Assembly (NCBI GenBank): GCA_023078555.1
Contig: CM041203.1
Location: 3,267,981 to 3,331,980 of the forward strand
Reading direction: 5' to 3'
Length of the DNA: 64,000 bases
Source: Ulva prolifera
Lineage: Eukaryota; Chlorophyta; Ulvophyceae; Ulvales; Ulvaceae
The translations under genes were made by a program, and so were the position numbers. The notes under the pieces are model-generated. The model saw nothing but the letters and a program-made list of their open reading frames with translations. It searched no databases and had not been told where the DNA came from. Within the stretch, counting starts at the first letter, position 1; each line of letters begins with the position of its first letter. Of this stretch, positions 37,950-52,827 are shown piece after piece.

Positions 37950-39399
37950 GCTGCACCAAATACATGACTCACAGATTTTCTAAGGAACCTTGCTGGAGGT
38001 GTCGTGAGATGCTATGCAAGGCTGCACAATGCGGTTGCAGTTGTGGCAAGCTGGCTCTTTCATGTGGCATGGACTCAATCACTGAGATGCAAGTTGTAGC
38101 ATGTGATGGGCACGCCAGTGGCTTTGGCCAGCAGATTTGGCTTCATAGAAGCGCCACTCATACCTCAACACGGAGTGACTCATGCTGTCAGACGGAATTC
38201 AGAGCTTCTGGCGACACAGTTCAGCTTTTAATCTGCTCGCGTCACTGTTTGGCAAGATAATGTTGGTCCTTGTTGATCCTGCCCATCATAAGGATTGTTC
38301 TTGCCGATTTTTGCCTGGGGCGATCACACCGATGGCTAAGAAAGACACTGTGGAGAGTGGCATTCTGTCACGCACATGGCGACGCTCCCAGTGACCCCTC
38401 TTTGATTGATGGTCGTGGAATGTGCAACGGCTTGGTATGAATTCAACCTTCAATAGTATTGTAAATCACTCAGTCTCCTTGGTATGGCGCACGCATGTAG
38501 GTGCTACTCCGCCAGCTTGGTGTGGGTGGCGCCAAGGAGGAAGGTATGTTTTGAGATGGATATCACTCGGTAGCAACATCCATTTCAAGGCAACTGCAAG
38601 GTGTCAATGATACTCATCTGGATCCACAGGCCTGTCACAGGATCGCAATCTATCCATTAGCAGTGGCCTGGACGCATGTTCTGCAATGCATTCGGTGTGT
38701 TGATGAATTACTCCAAGATTATCGCTCAGTGTGCAATTTGTCTGGCACCTAGCCAACCTTCGATTTGATGTCCAGATCACGTCCTGGCTGATGGATGTAA
38801 AAGTCTCTTGTTGCATGCGCAGTCAGCTGCCCAATTGCAGGTTTGGGTTTTGGCAGAGGCACTGATCAAAATCGAGAACTGGTGGTGATTTTTCCGATCC
38901 TGTTGCTCCAAGATATACTGTAGCAGAGTCATGTGCGCCAGTTTGGGAGAATTCATTCTCACAGGCACAGTCTGAGACGATACTCAATGATACACATGTG
39001 AAGTTGTTTGTCTTCTGTTCTTCACCGCACCATACCCCTGTGTCAACAGAACACAACACTTCACGCTAGTTGGTGGTATATGATGAGAAAAGGTAGGCAA
39101 CACATTCTCGTGCATATATGAACTTGCTTGCAGGGTTTGTCGTGTTGTGGTGGCTGAGACGTTGGTACAAATACATTGTCAACAGTAACCACTGATGTGA
39201 GGTCAAGGATCACAGGAATGGCGAAGTTAAAATATCCGTGGCGACGGTCTGGTTGAGAGAAACAGTCATCTGCATAACGAGTTTGCCTCCAGCAGTGGTG
39301 ATCCATCAAAGTTTTGCCACAACATCGTTGTTGTAGCATTACATCAAGAAATTCTGACATGTAGCACAATCAGACCATCTGTAAAGCACCACCTACAAG
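37950..39399. other. Convergent intergenic region, nothing recognised
   Basis: This is the 3' flank of the S1-domain gene and of the small membrane-protein gene. Only short unsupported ORFs are present on either strand. Confidence 0.4.
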
Positions 39400-39957
39400 C
39401 TACTGAGACATGAACTCAGAAAACGTCACTAAACCAGCAGCTCTGTAGATGTAGTCATACAGCATGAACAAGCAAGCGGAGAAGTAGACTAGTATGAGAG
39501 TTGAGAACAGCATCCAGAACCAGTCCTTCCAATCCCCAGCCTCCTGAGGCATAAGGTAGGCCATGTGCTTGTCCACAAATCGCAGGAATGAGGACTCCTC
39601 GCGAGAGCCCTACAGTTCAAAGGTCGTCGGGAGCCCATTGACCAGCTTGCAGGCGCCTCAACACTCACCTGGTCATTCAAAGTGACCGGCGCTAGTTCAA
39701 GAAGGTACCGTGACCAGGCTATGCATTGAAACGCTCATGCAGCAAAAGTACATGGCAAATTTCGGTTGCCGCGTAGTCTGATGGGTCGGAGCAGGGCAAC
39801 GCACGGTTTCGTGTCGCCCACTAGAGCTCTTCCGATGCTCATCTTCTTTGCGGCAACGTGTGATCACGAAACGTTGCCGACTACCACACCCGAGTTTTGC
39901 GCGGTGATTGCGTTGACAACATCGCGTGTGCTGTTTACCACACTGATTCATAGCCAT
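39400..39957 (-). CDS. Small single-pass membrane protein, 92 residues, family unknown
   Basis: Three exons fit with matching phases: 39957-39939 (donor TGTG|GTAAAC), 39718-39669 (donor CAG|GTGAGT) and 39609-39400 (acceptor CTGTAG). The product is MAMNQC, then SRYLLELAPVTLNDQ, a charged stretch (SREESSFLRFVDKHM), an aromatic run DWKDWFWM and one membrane segment at ~53-73 (FWMLFSTLILVYFSACLFML) followed by YDYIYRAAG. It has no signal peptide, so a tail-anchored or inside-out topology with a ~19-residue tail is likely. I recognise no family. The strong donor, consistent phases and protein-like composition argue for a real gene; the tiny first exon is the weakest part. Confidence 0.6.
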
Positions 39958-42404
39958 TCATGGACTCCGCAGTGTCGGTCCTTCACTGAATGTGCTGGCC
40001 ACCCTCCTCTCAAGCCAAGAAACATACACGGTGTACCTTAGTAGCTGATGATTCTACTAGTACCGGAAGCGTCCACGGGATTATTGATACTCTACCGGAG
40101 GTTGTCTTGCACTGCGTTTGCGACACACCTGATACAATTCCCATACAGGAGACCAGGCAACTGAACTTCTTCTCCTAACAGCTCACATCATAAACATCAT
40201 ATGCGATGGAGCGGTACTGATACACAGCGCCTGCCGGAGCGATGAGAAGCGATGAAAAGCCCACATGACAGTTTGCACACGAGATGGCGAGGGGTGCACT
40301 GCGCAGCTCACATGTATCCGCTGTACTGGATCGCAACATGCTCAGCAATTCCACGGTCAGGGAACTCCCGTGGTCTCAAAAAAAAAACAATCTCAAATAA
40401 AAAAATCAATCTCAATTCCACGGTCAGGGAACTCCCGTGGTGTCGCTGAGTACACATCATAGTCACATACACGCACGCGCTCACTGCTTGCAGTATGTCT
40501 ACCTCAACACCACCTCAATTGTGAATCGGGCCTCGGGGAGCAGAACGTTCGGAAGCAGTGCAGTACCAAGCGCACACGTGACGACATCAAAGGTCCAGCA
40601 AAGTTTAGGGATGCTGAACTGGCATGGCATCACAGCTGTTTTTTCGTACATGCACCGCTGGGCGATGTGTCCACCATCTATCTGCACCTATCCTCGACAT
40701 GTTTCGCTTCAGGAAGCGTCCAGTATGAACCTTGACATCCCTGGGCCAGCTGCGCCTGGCCAGCACCATGCTGGAACAAGTGATTTGGCCGCACATGCCT
40801 CCACGACGCCACCCTGCAATGCTGATGGACCATGGCTTGGTGCTACCTGTACCCCCCACCAGCTGGAGCAACCGGGCTCATAGCTTGCAATGGCCTCTCC
40901 GCGTGATAACGTCGCACAGTTCTCCAATAGCACCCTCATACTCCAGCACACGGTCTCTCAACGAACAATGGAGGTCCTGCACTCGGACACCGCACAACAC
41001 CGAGTCGCCTTCACAGAGGCATCCAATCAAGCCACCTTCGTCTCCTCCTTTTTGTAGCCCCTCCTGCAAGTCTACCACTCCACCGACACACGCTATCCCC
41101 TCTCAGGCACTCTGAGGCATGAGGCAGCATCAGTACTACCTGCTCTACGGACGCCCAATGCCGCTTGAGGGAATGGGGGTCTGGCATGGCATGGTATTTT
41201 ACAACGTGTGCCGGTATCGGAACATGTGCAGGTAATGCAAGCTGCGACTTTGGTCACGCTGAACACTGTTTAAATCAGCGACACCGCTCGCTGAAAGCAT
41301 GCAGATGGGGGAAGCAGCACGGTTTTGCACCGCACACGTACCGAAATGCTGACAGCGACCAGCATCATTGCATCCAGACTTTGACGTAGCAGCGACGCTG
41401 ATCCAGACCATCTCACGCCACTGGACTCCTGCCGGGCACAACTCCGCATTCTGCAGCCCTTGCCCCAATCATGCCAGAGCCCCGTCCCAGCTAGCTTGCT
41501 CTCGCCCACCCTGGAAAGCTGCATCTAGCAGCACAGGGCAATAAGCGCTCTCAATGTGCACACATCTCGTCAATGGCTGCGACCCTAGCATTATCATGCC
41601 CCCTTGTAAGACATTCCCAAGCCGCGCATATGGCGGGACGGACCACAACATGTCCAATGAGTTGAGGATGGTGTAAAAGCTACCCCCTTCGTTTTCGGAG
41701 GTCGTGGTTTCGATTCTGTGTGTGCTTTGGGGACCGAAACGGCTGTGCGTGACCACCTGTTTTAGCACAGGAGGAGGTCCTGTGAGTTGCGTACGGATGT
41801 CTGAGAGGGGTTTCCAGGTGGTTTACCCCTTCGGCATATGTTGTCCCGTTAACTCGGAGTTGCCAATGTTCAATAGGATACGGCTCAGTAAATCCAGATT
41901 TACTTTACATGTGGAACACCAGTTCTCCCAAAGCACTTGACTCAACTCGAATTGATTATATTGAGAAAAGGCATCAACAATCCAGATGTTCATAGCAGAG
42001 TATCGTTGCGTATCCATGTTGGAGTACAGATGTCCATACACCTGCTCTGAGTGTGGGTGTGCCGACCGGTAGCGCCCTGTGGCAGATGCACCGGAATTGT
42101 GCGCCCTTGTGACCACAGCACAGGGAAGAGCATATGTTGGCAAGCAGCGACACAACTGCGAAACTACAAAACCTGTTATGACGGAATACCATACATTCAG
42201 AGAGTGCAAATAACGATTGTGGCAGAAGACTACCTGAAGGTCAAGGTTGAGGACGCATCTCGCGTTCCGAAACTGTAGCCTTGAACCGGGTGTCTGGCCA
42301 TCTAGTCGATTTGCATACCCTGCAGGTACAAGCTGTTGCAATAAACGCCGCGGGAAGTTTTTGCATCGTCGTATAAGTTCAAGCTTCTTCGAGCGTCTGC
42401 AACA
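39958..42404. other. 2.4-kb region with a repeat pair and weak ORFs
   Basis: Upstream of PRMT1. It holds the 28-bp repeat pair at 40347-40441. A 54-56 codon ORF starting at 40890 is Ser/Thr/Gln-rich with no match, and the minus-strand ORFs at 40605-41078 and 41469-42476 look incidental. Confidence 0.35.
40347..40441. repeat. Two identical 28-bp direct repeats, each a hairpin, flanking an A-rich spacer
   Basis: AATTCCACGGTCAGGGAACT plus CCCGTGGT occurs at 40347-40374 and again at 40414-40441. Each copy is internally inverted (CCACGG ... CCGTGG), and the spacer is almost all A, C and T with runs of A. The layout resembles a miniature element or a small retro-derived insertion with an A-rich tail and a duplicated flank. 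Confidence 0.75.
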
Positions 42405-44482
<2,078 letters not shown>

Positions 44483-44889
44483 TGTTCTGGTGGTGCCTCT
44501 GTTCGATTGGTCCCCTAGTACACTGGTCCATGCTTCATCGTACAGCAGCGGGATCGCTCACCCGTCCTCAGCAGTAGCACCTGAAAGATTATGACCCAGT
44601 CGAAGGCTGGCTCTTTATCGCATATGTTCCGAGTCAAGATGACCAGCATTACTTGCAAATACATCACTATGCAGTTCACACAGACGCCTGGTTTGAGAAT
44701 GGAGACAAGAGTTAAGGAACGCCTACGTTCTAGCCACTGTTGTAAAAGTCGTTTCACTACTGTGCGAAGTCAGCATGATGCTGTTGCTCTGAAACGTAGA
44801 TCATATCAGGTGAACACATGTCCAACCCACTTCACCACCCCAGTGCCACATTGTTCCCCACACACTGAGCCGGCTAGATGTCGCATACG
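44483..44889. other. Convergent 3' intergenic region, 407 bp
   Basis: It separates the stops of PRMT1 and the kinase gene. I see no coding signal or repeat. Confidence 0.4.
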
Positions 44890-47800
44890 TTAGCGGTTCG
44901 CCTCGCCAGGGTACTGGCCAATCACATTGATTAACCTCGACACGACCTCCCCCGCAGAAGGGCGGCTCTCTGGGTTGGAAGAGAGGCACTCGTGGATGAT
45001 GGATGCGAAGTCCTTGGGGCAGCTTGGAGAGCAAGACGGGCGGTAGCCATCCATGTGCTGTGGCAAGCGGACACTGCATGGCATAACCCTGTCACACAAC
45101 AGCCTCCACAGACATCACACGCACACAGGCTGCGTGCTGCTCCGACCCAGACGATAGTCAGCAAGAACGGGGTGCTAGCAGCCACGCCTCTAACTAAGAA
45201 GTGGTGACGGGGGCGCACTTTTTCCGGCGCTTCTCAGTGTCCCACACGATGAACCAGAAGATTCCATAGAAGATCTCCCACATAAGGAGGCCCAGCGCGT
45301 AGATGTCAGAGGCCTCCGTGATAGCAAGGTTCTGGAACACCTCCTTCGGCAAGTAGGCTTCTGTGCCCTGAGAGATCGAGACGCTCGTCTGGCCGGCTGT
45401 CATGTGTGCCGACAGCCCAAAATCACTGATCTTCGCCCGGAACAGCTTCTCATCCTGCACTTCCACACGCTCACTCAATCCATGATGCTCTGCTGCAGAG
45501 ATCGGAAGACACGAGCCGCGTACGGGCCCACAGGTGGCCATGCATGGACCTCAAAAGATACGGCCAGCTGCGCCCGAAAGGCGCAGCCAACATCCAAAGC
45601 ATGTGGCGGCGTGCCTTCATGTCGGTGACGAGCAGGATGTTGTGGGGCTTGAGGTCGCCGTGGAGGGTCTTAGCCTTGTGCATGAACTTGAGGGCCTCCG
45701 CGATGTCAAGCGCGGTCAGCAGCGCGCAGCGCGTCTTGTCGATCTTGCTCCCGCGCTTCCATGAGATCTCTTCCGCGAGCGACTTGGTCGGCGGCTTGTC
45801 CGGGTCCACCAGGTAGTCTTTCAACGACGCTGCACCGCAGTCACCCTCAGTGATTCAGTGACGCCGCCCCAAAGCGCCGAGCCACGCAACAAGCTCGGCC
45901 ACACGGCAGCGCCCCACAGACAGCCGGACCCAATCCCGACGACTCACCGCTCGCAAGCACGCCACAAGTTCTCCAACACAGCAGATCACTGCAGCACAGA
46001 CCCGGAGCGGCCAGTGCATGCCATTGGCAGGTCTTCTGTCGCCGGGGCGACAGGGGGAGGGCGCACCAAGGTCGCAGTGCTCCATGGCGATGCGCATCTG
46101 CAGCTTCACAGCCTCAGGCACACGCCCCGACGTCGTGCGCCGATGTGCGGCACCACCCGCAGCCTCAGTGTAAGTGCGCTCAATGTCCTCCAAGTGGTCC
46201 AAGGACAGCCACGCGTTGCCCTCGAGGTCCTTTGCGCCAATCTCCAGCGGCCGATCGGTCTTGGGGTCGAGGCAGCGCACGTCCGCCCAATACGTCTCCA
46301 CGATCGCCTCGTGCTTCATGTACTGCTGGATCGAGGGCTCGTTGAGGGGCAGATAGTCGCGGATGTTCTTGTCGCGGCCAGGCCGGAACAGCTTATTCGA
46401 GCTGAGCTCCTTCATTGCAAAGTACTCCGGCATGCGCCGCTTGTCATGCTGCACACACGTAGGTGTGTTGCAGCCGAGCGAGCTCAGAAGCTGGGGCTGC
46501 TAGAGTGGACAGGGAGAACGGCATGCATGAACAGGATCTGGAAGATCGGGAACGGATCAGATGTAGTGCAGGACACATTCCAGGACAGGTTGCAGATGCG
46601 CATTCCATGTATGCTAGATCTCTATGGTCATACAAGCTGATGAGCAGAGGCGGTTGCAGTGCTGTAGGTGGTGCTGCTGGCTGCAAAAATCGAAACTATG
46701 CATGACGGTGAGATCGTGGGGCACCCTGCTGACTGCATGCAGAGGTGCCCCCATGGCGGAGACAGATGTCGCATGTGAGTGCAAGTGCACTGCTATCCTC
46801 ACTTCCAGGTGTGACCCGACACTATGGCTAGCTCACTGTGGCGCATGTCTCTGGAAGAGCACCGGGGCGCAGCCATGGTCGAGCTATTTGGAGAGCACAG
46901 TCAAGATGATACATGCCAGTCCGCAGTGGAATGTGGGCCTGGGTGCAATGCCAGGTACATGCGTAACCCTACCTTATAATTGAGTCCTTTCATGGCACAG
47001 CAGTGTCGCTGGCAGTCAAAGCGGATAATGATGATACAGTCCAGAAGGGTGGGAAAAAGCGACGTGCATGGCAGATGCATGAGAGACGCATCAGGACCAG
47101 ATCCGGCGTGTGACACTGCACCTACGGAATCACTGCTGTCCCTGAGCCTAGTGTGTGTCCAGGATTAGTGGCCTGTGGACAAAACGTGCACAATGCCCAG
47201 CATGCTGCTGTGCCTCAGGCAGTGAACTGCACCCTTTCAACATATTTTTGCTGCCTCAGCGGAATACTGCCTCAAGGGGGATACATGGAAACACAGCAAC
47301 ACCCAGTGCTGCTTGCCTCTGCAGCCTCTACATGTCTGTTGATACAGCATTGCGGTCGCATCGTGACAGAATTGGGATAGTGGAGAGGCATCAAAGCGCA
47401 CCCTGGAGCCCGTTGCCTTGCACAGCCAGACAACACCAAAGCCACCTTGTCCGAGACGTTTGATCTTCTCAAACGTCTGATCGTGTGCTTGTCCGTTCAT
47501 GACCGCGTCCGCCATTTTGGTCAGGACTTTCGTAGCACCACCCACGAGATGTACAGGGTCATGGGCTTGCTCATCCATGTGCGGTATGTTGTCTTGTACA
47601 GCTGGGGGTGTAGCTGGTGGCTCCGTTGCCGGTGCTGATGCTAACGTGGGAGTGTAGTAAGTAGGGACATCCTTTGGAAGAGGTTCCACGACCGGAGGGG
47701 CTGGCGGAGGAAGTGCTGGCGACGGTGCTTCTATGGGAGCCTGCACACACGTTGCTGCACCACTGCACCTCTACTTTTGGTGACGGCTTCCTGATGCAGA

Positions 47801-48097
47801 GCATTAGACGTGTCCGGAGTGTCCGCTGTGGGTCCGTACTATCTCTCATCACTGGACACAGCACAGGAAGATGCATCGACACGGACAATGCCGCTGTTGT
47901 GACTATCATGATGGTGGGTACAAACAGCAGTCTACGTCCATCTATGTAAGGAGCTGGTGCCGCACCGGTGGGTACTGCGACACTCCGTTAAAAGGAGGGG
48001 TGGGCTGTGCGACAGGTGGAACAGGTGGTGGAGGTGGTGGTGGTGGGGGCACATGAGGCTTCGCATCGCTACTTTCAGAGCTCAAACAGCCTCCCAT
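44890..48097 (-). CDS. Protein kinase with N-terminal acylation motif and Pro-rich region
   Basis: Six exons (48097-47966, 47740-47402, 46448-46067, 45829-45630, 45454-45219, 45088-44890) encode about 495 residues. MGGCLSSESS at the start fits N-myristoylation at Gly2 with palmitoylation at Cys4, so membrane attachment is likely. Two Pro-rich blocks follow. The kinase domain has the Gly loop GQGGFGVV (141-148), Lys170 in AMKEL, the catalytic loop HGDLKPHN (341-348), SDFGLS (361-366) and YALGLLMWEIFYG. HGD replaces HRD, a non-RD kinase. The region between the lysine and the catalytic loop is unusually long. The exon 4 end is unsure: NILL|GTCACC (used here) or five residues later at AAG|GCACGC. 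The exon 5 end is also uncertain. It looks like an algal tyrosine-kinase-like (TKL) enzyme; the substrate is unknown. Confidence 0.82.
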
Positions 48098-48483
48098 ACC
48101 GGACAGTCAGTTCCTAAGTCCTGCAGAACTGTTGGTGCTCTGGCCGGCAGCAGCCTGCACGACAGCGGACGACGCATAAGATTTACGCCCCTGTCAACAA
48201 CGGACACAACCGACTGAATCCTATGAGACATCCTTTTGCACTGACCGCTTCTGTGCACTAGTCAAGGCACACATCGTGCAGACAGGTTAACATGTTTGAC
48301 AGGCAATGCCCGGTGGACGATGCGCCATCATGTCGCGGATGCCGTCGCAATCTATGCGGGATAATAAGCCAGTGAGACATGTCAATACTTTCAGCAGTCT
48401 TGATCGGCTGCGCGCGAAAAAGATCATTGCTGGCAGCGATCTCCACAGCATACCTTGCGATTCTTGGCAAGCGTTAAACCAGG

Positions 48484-49020
48484 ATGTTCGGGAATGATCA
48501 GGACAAGGACAGGACACCGCAAGATACACTACTCAGTAGTATTTCAAGTACTTCGCATGTGCGTTTACTCAGACGTCCTTCCAAAGGTTCTTTCAGACGC
48601 GATCACTACCGCCCAGCTGGTTGCCATAGCAGGCCTGCGCCATTGCAACCTGACCAACATAAACGCATTGTTGAGCAGTTACACAGCCACGTCTGCCTGC
48701 TGAAGCGCCCATCCGCTCGCTGCATCAACGCTCGCAACTCTTCCCACCATGTGCATGGATCGCTCCGCGCGTTCGATCGAGATGTCGCACATGGTGCCGA
48801 CACAAGCCTGCTCGTGCACACCGCTGCCGCGTACAGATGTGACAGGAGTATAAGAACACGAAATGAGCGAGGCGGGTGGATGGGTGCATGTAACTTCCAG
48901 GCGTTATGCCTGTTGTTTTCTTTCTTTGTTCGTACTCAAGCAAGAGATGCTGTCACGGCGTCGTGGAAGCTCCAAACGATGGCGATGGGTATGCATGTAC
49001 AAGCAGTATGGCAGTGGTAG
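48484..49020 (+). CDS. Uncertain 178-codon ORF, no family recognised
   Basis: An uninterrupted frame begins MFGNDQDKDRTPQDTLLSS and is rich in Arg, His and Ser (HVRLLRRPSKGSFRRDHYRP). The minus strand here also has open, protein-like stretches, so direction is unclear. It has no domain, no clear neighbouring exon and no targeting signal. It is listed only because its length stands out locally. Confidence 0.2.
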   Translation: MFGNDQDKDRTPQDTLLSSISSTSHVRLLRRPSKGSFRRDHYRPAGCHSRPAPLQPDQHKRIVEQLHSHVCLLKRPSARCINARNSSHHVHGSLRAFDRDVAHGADTSLLVHTAAAYRCDRSIRTRNERGGWMGACNFQALCLLFSFFVRTQARDAVTASWKLQTMAMGMHVQAVWQW

Positions 49021-51820
49021 AAATGCTCTCTCGGATGAGTTGTCGTTTGTGGCCAGTTCGTGTTACATCCGCTGAGGTGCACGTTGTTGCGAGCACTACT
49101 TTGATGCGATCCCGCGCATGATCCAGGCAGTCAGCAGCCGGAAGCCGAAGCACCAGGTCTCTCCTGACCACACAGGGCAGCAGTATGTTGTGCGCAACGT
49201 ACACATTGTGCGGTCTGCGACAGGCGGTGGTGATTTATGTTTCGGTCAACACCCATGTTAGCCACCTTGCAGTCCGACACTGGTCGACAGGCGTGCCTGT
49301 CTCACTGCGACTGCACCCGCCTTCTTTCGAATCGCATCTTTGCGTCTACAACGTGTAGTCGCTGCGACTGCAACACAAGCGAGTGTGTGGACCCACTGCG
49401 TGCAGATCAGTGCAAAGGCCAGATAAGAAGCATGCCGTAAGTACATACGTACATATGTTGACCGCGTCTCTGAGAGCCAACCTTGGACTTGGAAACAGGA
49501 ACATCGAAAGAACAGGACTTATATACCAATCAGCAGCACTGTCGCACTCCGTAGATGAATTGCCGGCTGCCGCAAAAAAATATCGCCACCAGGAGTCAGC
49601 TTGCCGCGGCATGCCGGCGTTTTAGGGCCGGCAGAACGGCCCCCCACTTTCCGGCCGCACCGATGCATGGGTAATAGCTTTCATTTCTGCGCATGCGCTG
49701 TCCGTGCCTGGTCCGAAGCATTGTCCGTTCGCGCCATGCGGGGAACATATTATAACAGGCAGGAGGCGACAGGGAGTTACACAACTTTCCGCGAGCTGTA
49801 CTGGGACGTCCCCTCAGGTCAATATCGAGGCTCCACATCGAGAGCAGGAGCAATGGCCACACAAACAGCGGCTATGCTCAGCTGCTGTGAGGCTGGCTCG
49901 TTGCTTACATAGATCACCACGGCATACATTTTTTTGTGCTGTAGGCAGCCTTATTGGGTGTCAACAGCCACAAACAACTAAGCTCATCAGGATGATCTGT
50001 AGCTGTCTCGGTGAAGCTGAGATGGACAGCGGCCAAGAAAGCAAGGTTGCCGCCCCGCTGGTGACTCTGCAAGAGCAGGAAGTGGCCTCCCAGGGGGCGC
50101 CCTTTGAAGCGGCTGACTGCTGTGGCCGCCACCGCGATTGGGGGCCTGAACACGGGTGTGGGACTCCTTCAGCTCCTAGTATGGCAGAGGGTCACGTCGT
50201 GTGCACCACATGCTCATGGACGTGTGCAGCTTGTGTTGCAGTGCCTACCAGAGTCACCATTCCCACAAATCCCCATGCCGGCAGCCTTGATCTCACCCCA
50301 CCACTCAGAGGCTGTGAGTCAAGTACGCAACGCCGCGTGTTTACCAACCCCGCAGTTCAATGAACGGGGTTTTGCGGCATCACAAAACAGACCTGTCGGG
50401 GATGCTGATGTGCTGCATCTGCTCCGACTACCGTAAGCACACCCACGATAGCAGGGGTACCGGGACGAGGGATAAAGTGCGTTGCTGTGGAGCCATGATG
50501 TCGGTGTGATGCCTTGTGAGCATGGACGAAGTGGCGCAAGTTGTGGGACCCCGGATCGCTCTCCCCCATAAACATGGTCTTCTCTACTGCTGCAGTGGCA
50601 GCGTACGAGGCAGTGCTAGCTGTCGCGCAGCTCTCAACCAGCCTCCTGAGCCTATTCGCACGCCCAGGCCATGACTCTGCGACAAAACCATCCGTGTGCA
50701 CACTCTTGCTGCCGGTCTTGGGAGCTGTCAATAACCCGATGGATTTGACTGTGTGATCATGCATGCGTACACTTCACTCGATTGCATTGATGAGTAACTG
50801 GTGGCCAGCAGCAGCGAGTGCCAGCCTGGACCATGGCATACTGCTTGTTGCTGCGGGTGCTGCGCACAATGGTTTGAGCCTGGCATCAGCTCCTGTCGGC
50901 TGCTTCCCTAGAGCCCTCTGAATGATACAATTTGCCCTAGGGCATGAAGACATGCTCCCATCATGCAGGGCTATATGCCTGGACCTTGTGCCAACTTCAC
51001 TGATAGGTACGTTGGCACCATATGCTGCACTGTGTGTTGTTCCGGACCGACTCAACGTGGTGCCTCTGCAATCTACAGGCCCCATGTGTTGCCTCTGCTT
51101 GTGGGGCTGTGCTTCATCGGTACCTGGCTCTGTGTTACAAGGACAAAGGCAGCAAGGCGGGCAGCACCGCGATAGTAGCAGCCTGGCTCTGTGTGCAGTG
51201 CAGCCCCCAGGGCGTGTGACTGTGCGACATGTTGCTGCGCCTGTCGCGCAGTGTCTTGGGCCGAATCCACCCTTGCGTGTGCTGCCGCTCTTGAAACCTT
51301 CAGGGAGCTATGACAAGGGCGTGGGAACCGCAGGTGCATCTTTGCATCATCTCTGGCCCCCTGCATGAAAGCCGTCTACGGGTACATGGCCGAGTCCACA
51401 GATGGTGATGCAGAATTGTCTGAAGTCACTCTTGCTTTCTTTTTTATTGCCCATGCCTCTGTGTGCGCCTAGAAAATGGGGATAGGCCAGGTACCCCGTG
51501 AGCCAGCTCCACCAGAGACACACAACCGCAATGCATGGGCATTCATGACTTGCAGCCTATGAGCGTGCTTGCATGCAGATGTTCAGGGACATCTGCTAGC
51601 CCGTCCACCAGGACAGACACCAGTCCGCCCACCGACCTGCTCGCCCTGGGGTGCAAGAAAGCACACTTCTGGAAATGATTGCCACCGACATTTGTACCGC
51701 ACAAACAGGAGCTTGCATCTGCAATTGCACCTATAGCTCACCCCAGTCTCAAAAGCACAGGCGAATATTTTGCAACCATGTACAGGCCACTTTGGAGACG
51801 CCTGCCTGTTCTGGAAGTTT

Positions 51821-52054
51821 TCAGTGGAGACATGCTGCTAGCACGATGGAGCATACGGCGATGCAGGCAATGACGTTGCAAAGCGTTGGCAACAGCTTTT
51901 GCTTAAGGCCGGCATGGCTGGCTGCAATGTTTGCATGTGTACGTGCGAAAAGTCTGTGGCGTTCCCTTGGCGTGCCTTCGACTTCGCAGAGTCGCAGCTT
52001 CTTGGCTGCTTCGCGGAGCCCTGCGCGGTTGCGGCTGATTGTGCGCTGTTGCAT
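51821..52054 (-). CDS. Possible 77-residue tail-anchored protein
   Basis: An ATG at 52054 opens a 77-codon frame with a basic, helical N-terminal half (RTISRNRAGLREAAKKLRL; PRERHRLFARTHANIAA) and one C-terminal hydrophobic segment (LCNVIACIAVCSIVLAACL) ending 2 residues before the stop. That shape suits a tail-anchored protein. I recognise no family. The plus-strand frame over the same bases is Arg-rich and less convincing. Confidence 0.33.
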   Translation of the reverse strand: MQQRTISRNRAGLREAAKKLRLCEVEGTPRERHRLFARTHANIAASHAGLKQKLLPTLCNVIACIAVCSIVLAACLH

Positions 52055-52827
52055 GGTCTTTGCGTGGCAAGGACAACGTTGGGGCAGGTAGCATCGTAGG
52101 CTTCGCAACGTAAGACCTCGCCACCCAGTCACGTCAGCCCTGCTCCCCAAAAACGATCCCACGTCACCCATGCCACTCTAACGCAGCCTGACAACACCCA
52201 CTCCCCCCGCCAACACACCCGCACACATCCACACAAACACCAGCTCCAGCCTCAAGTAGCACCAAACGGACATGTTCAAATTTTTGCTTTCATCGATGCT
52301 GCTTGGGCTGTTCAAAATCAATGGACGTGGCCTGCAGATTAAAAAAAAAGGAAATTTTATCATCATGATGATCAGCTGTCCTTGTGTCGAGGTAGTGACT
52401 TGACGGCTCAGGTCAGCAGTACAGCTAGCAGTGACTTTTTCAATTGGAGGCCCGGAGGTGGGCCCAGCTCTGACCTTCCTGGCACCTACAGCATCGAATT
52501 TGGATTTTTTTGTGAAATAACTACTAATTTGAATGCTGCAGTGTCCCGAAAACTCGCATTCAATGAACGCCGAGACTCCGGGGTCCGCCATCTTGTCGGA
52601 GCTGAGGTCCCGCGAGGGTGCAGTAGTGTGGCTGAGGGTGCACGCGCAGTCATCAGCGCGCCAGCCTGGATAGCCAACTGTGGGGTATGTAGGCTTGACG
52701 TCCATGACAATCGGCACGTTTTTGAAGCATTGCGTAGGCAGGACGCTGCATTGTTCATTTGTCACCAGGAGCCAATTTCGTTGGTGAAGGATTCGTTTGT
52801 GTCTTACTGTGAGTAGGCACCATAAGT

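Larger units (their letters stand above)
48098..52827. other. 4.7-kb region with no confidently assigned gene
   Basis: Two weak ORF candidates are listed separately. Several hydrophobic open stretches (50109-50180: VAATAIGGLNTGVGLLQLL; 50590-50660: AYEAVLAVAQLSTSLLS; 51079-51140: VLPLLVGLCFIGTWLCV) hint at an eroded or unassembled membrane-protein gene, but I could not chain them. Confidence 0.35.

Noticed and set aside
40890-41057. Short plus-strand ORF starting MASPRDNVAQFSNST.
   Set aside because: At about 55 codons, with no splice partner and no family match, chance is likely.
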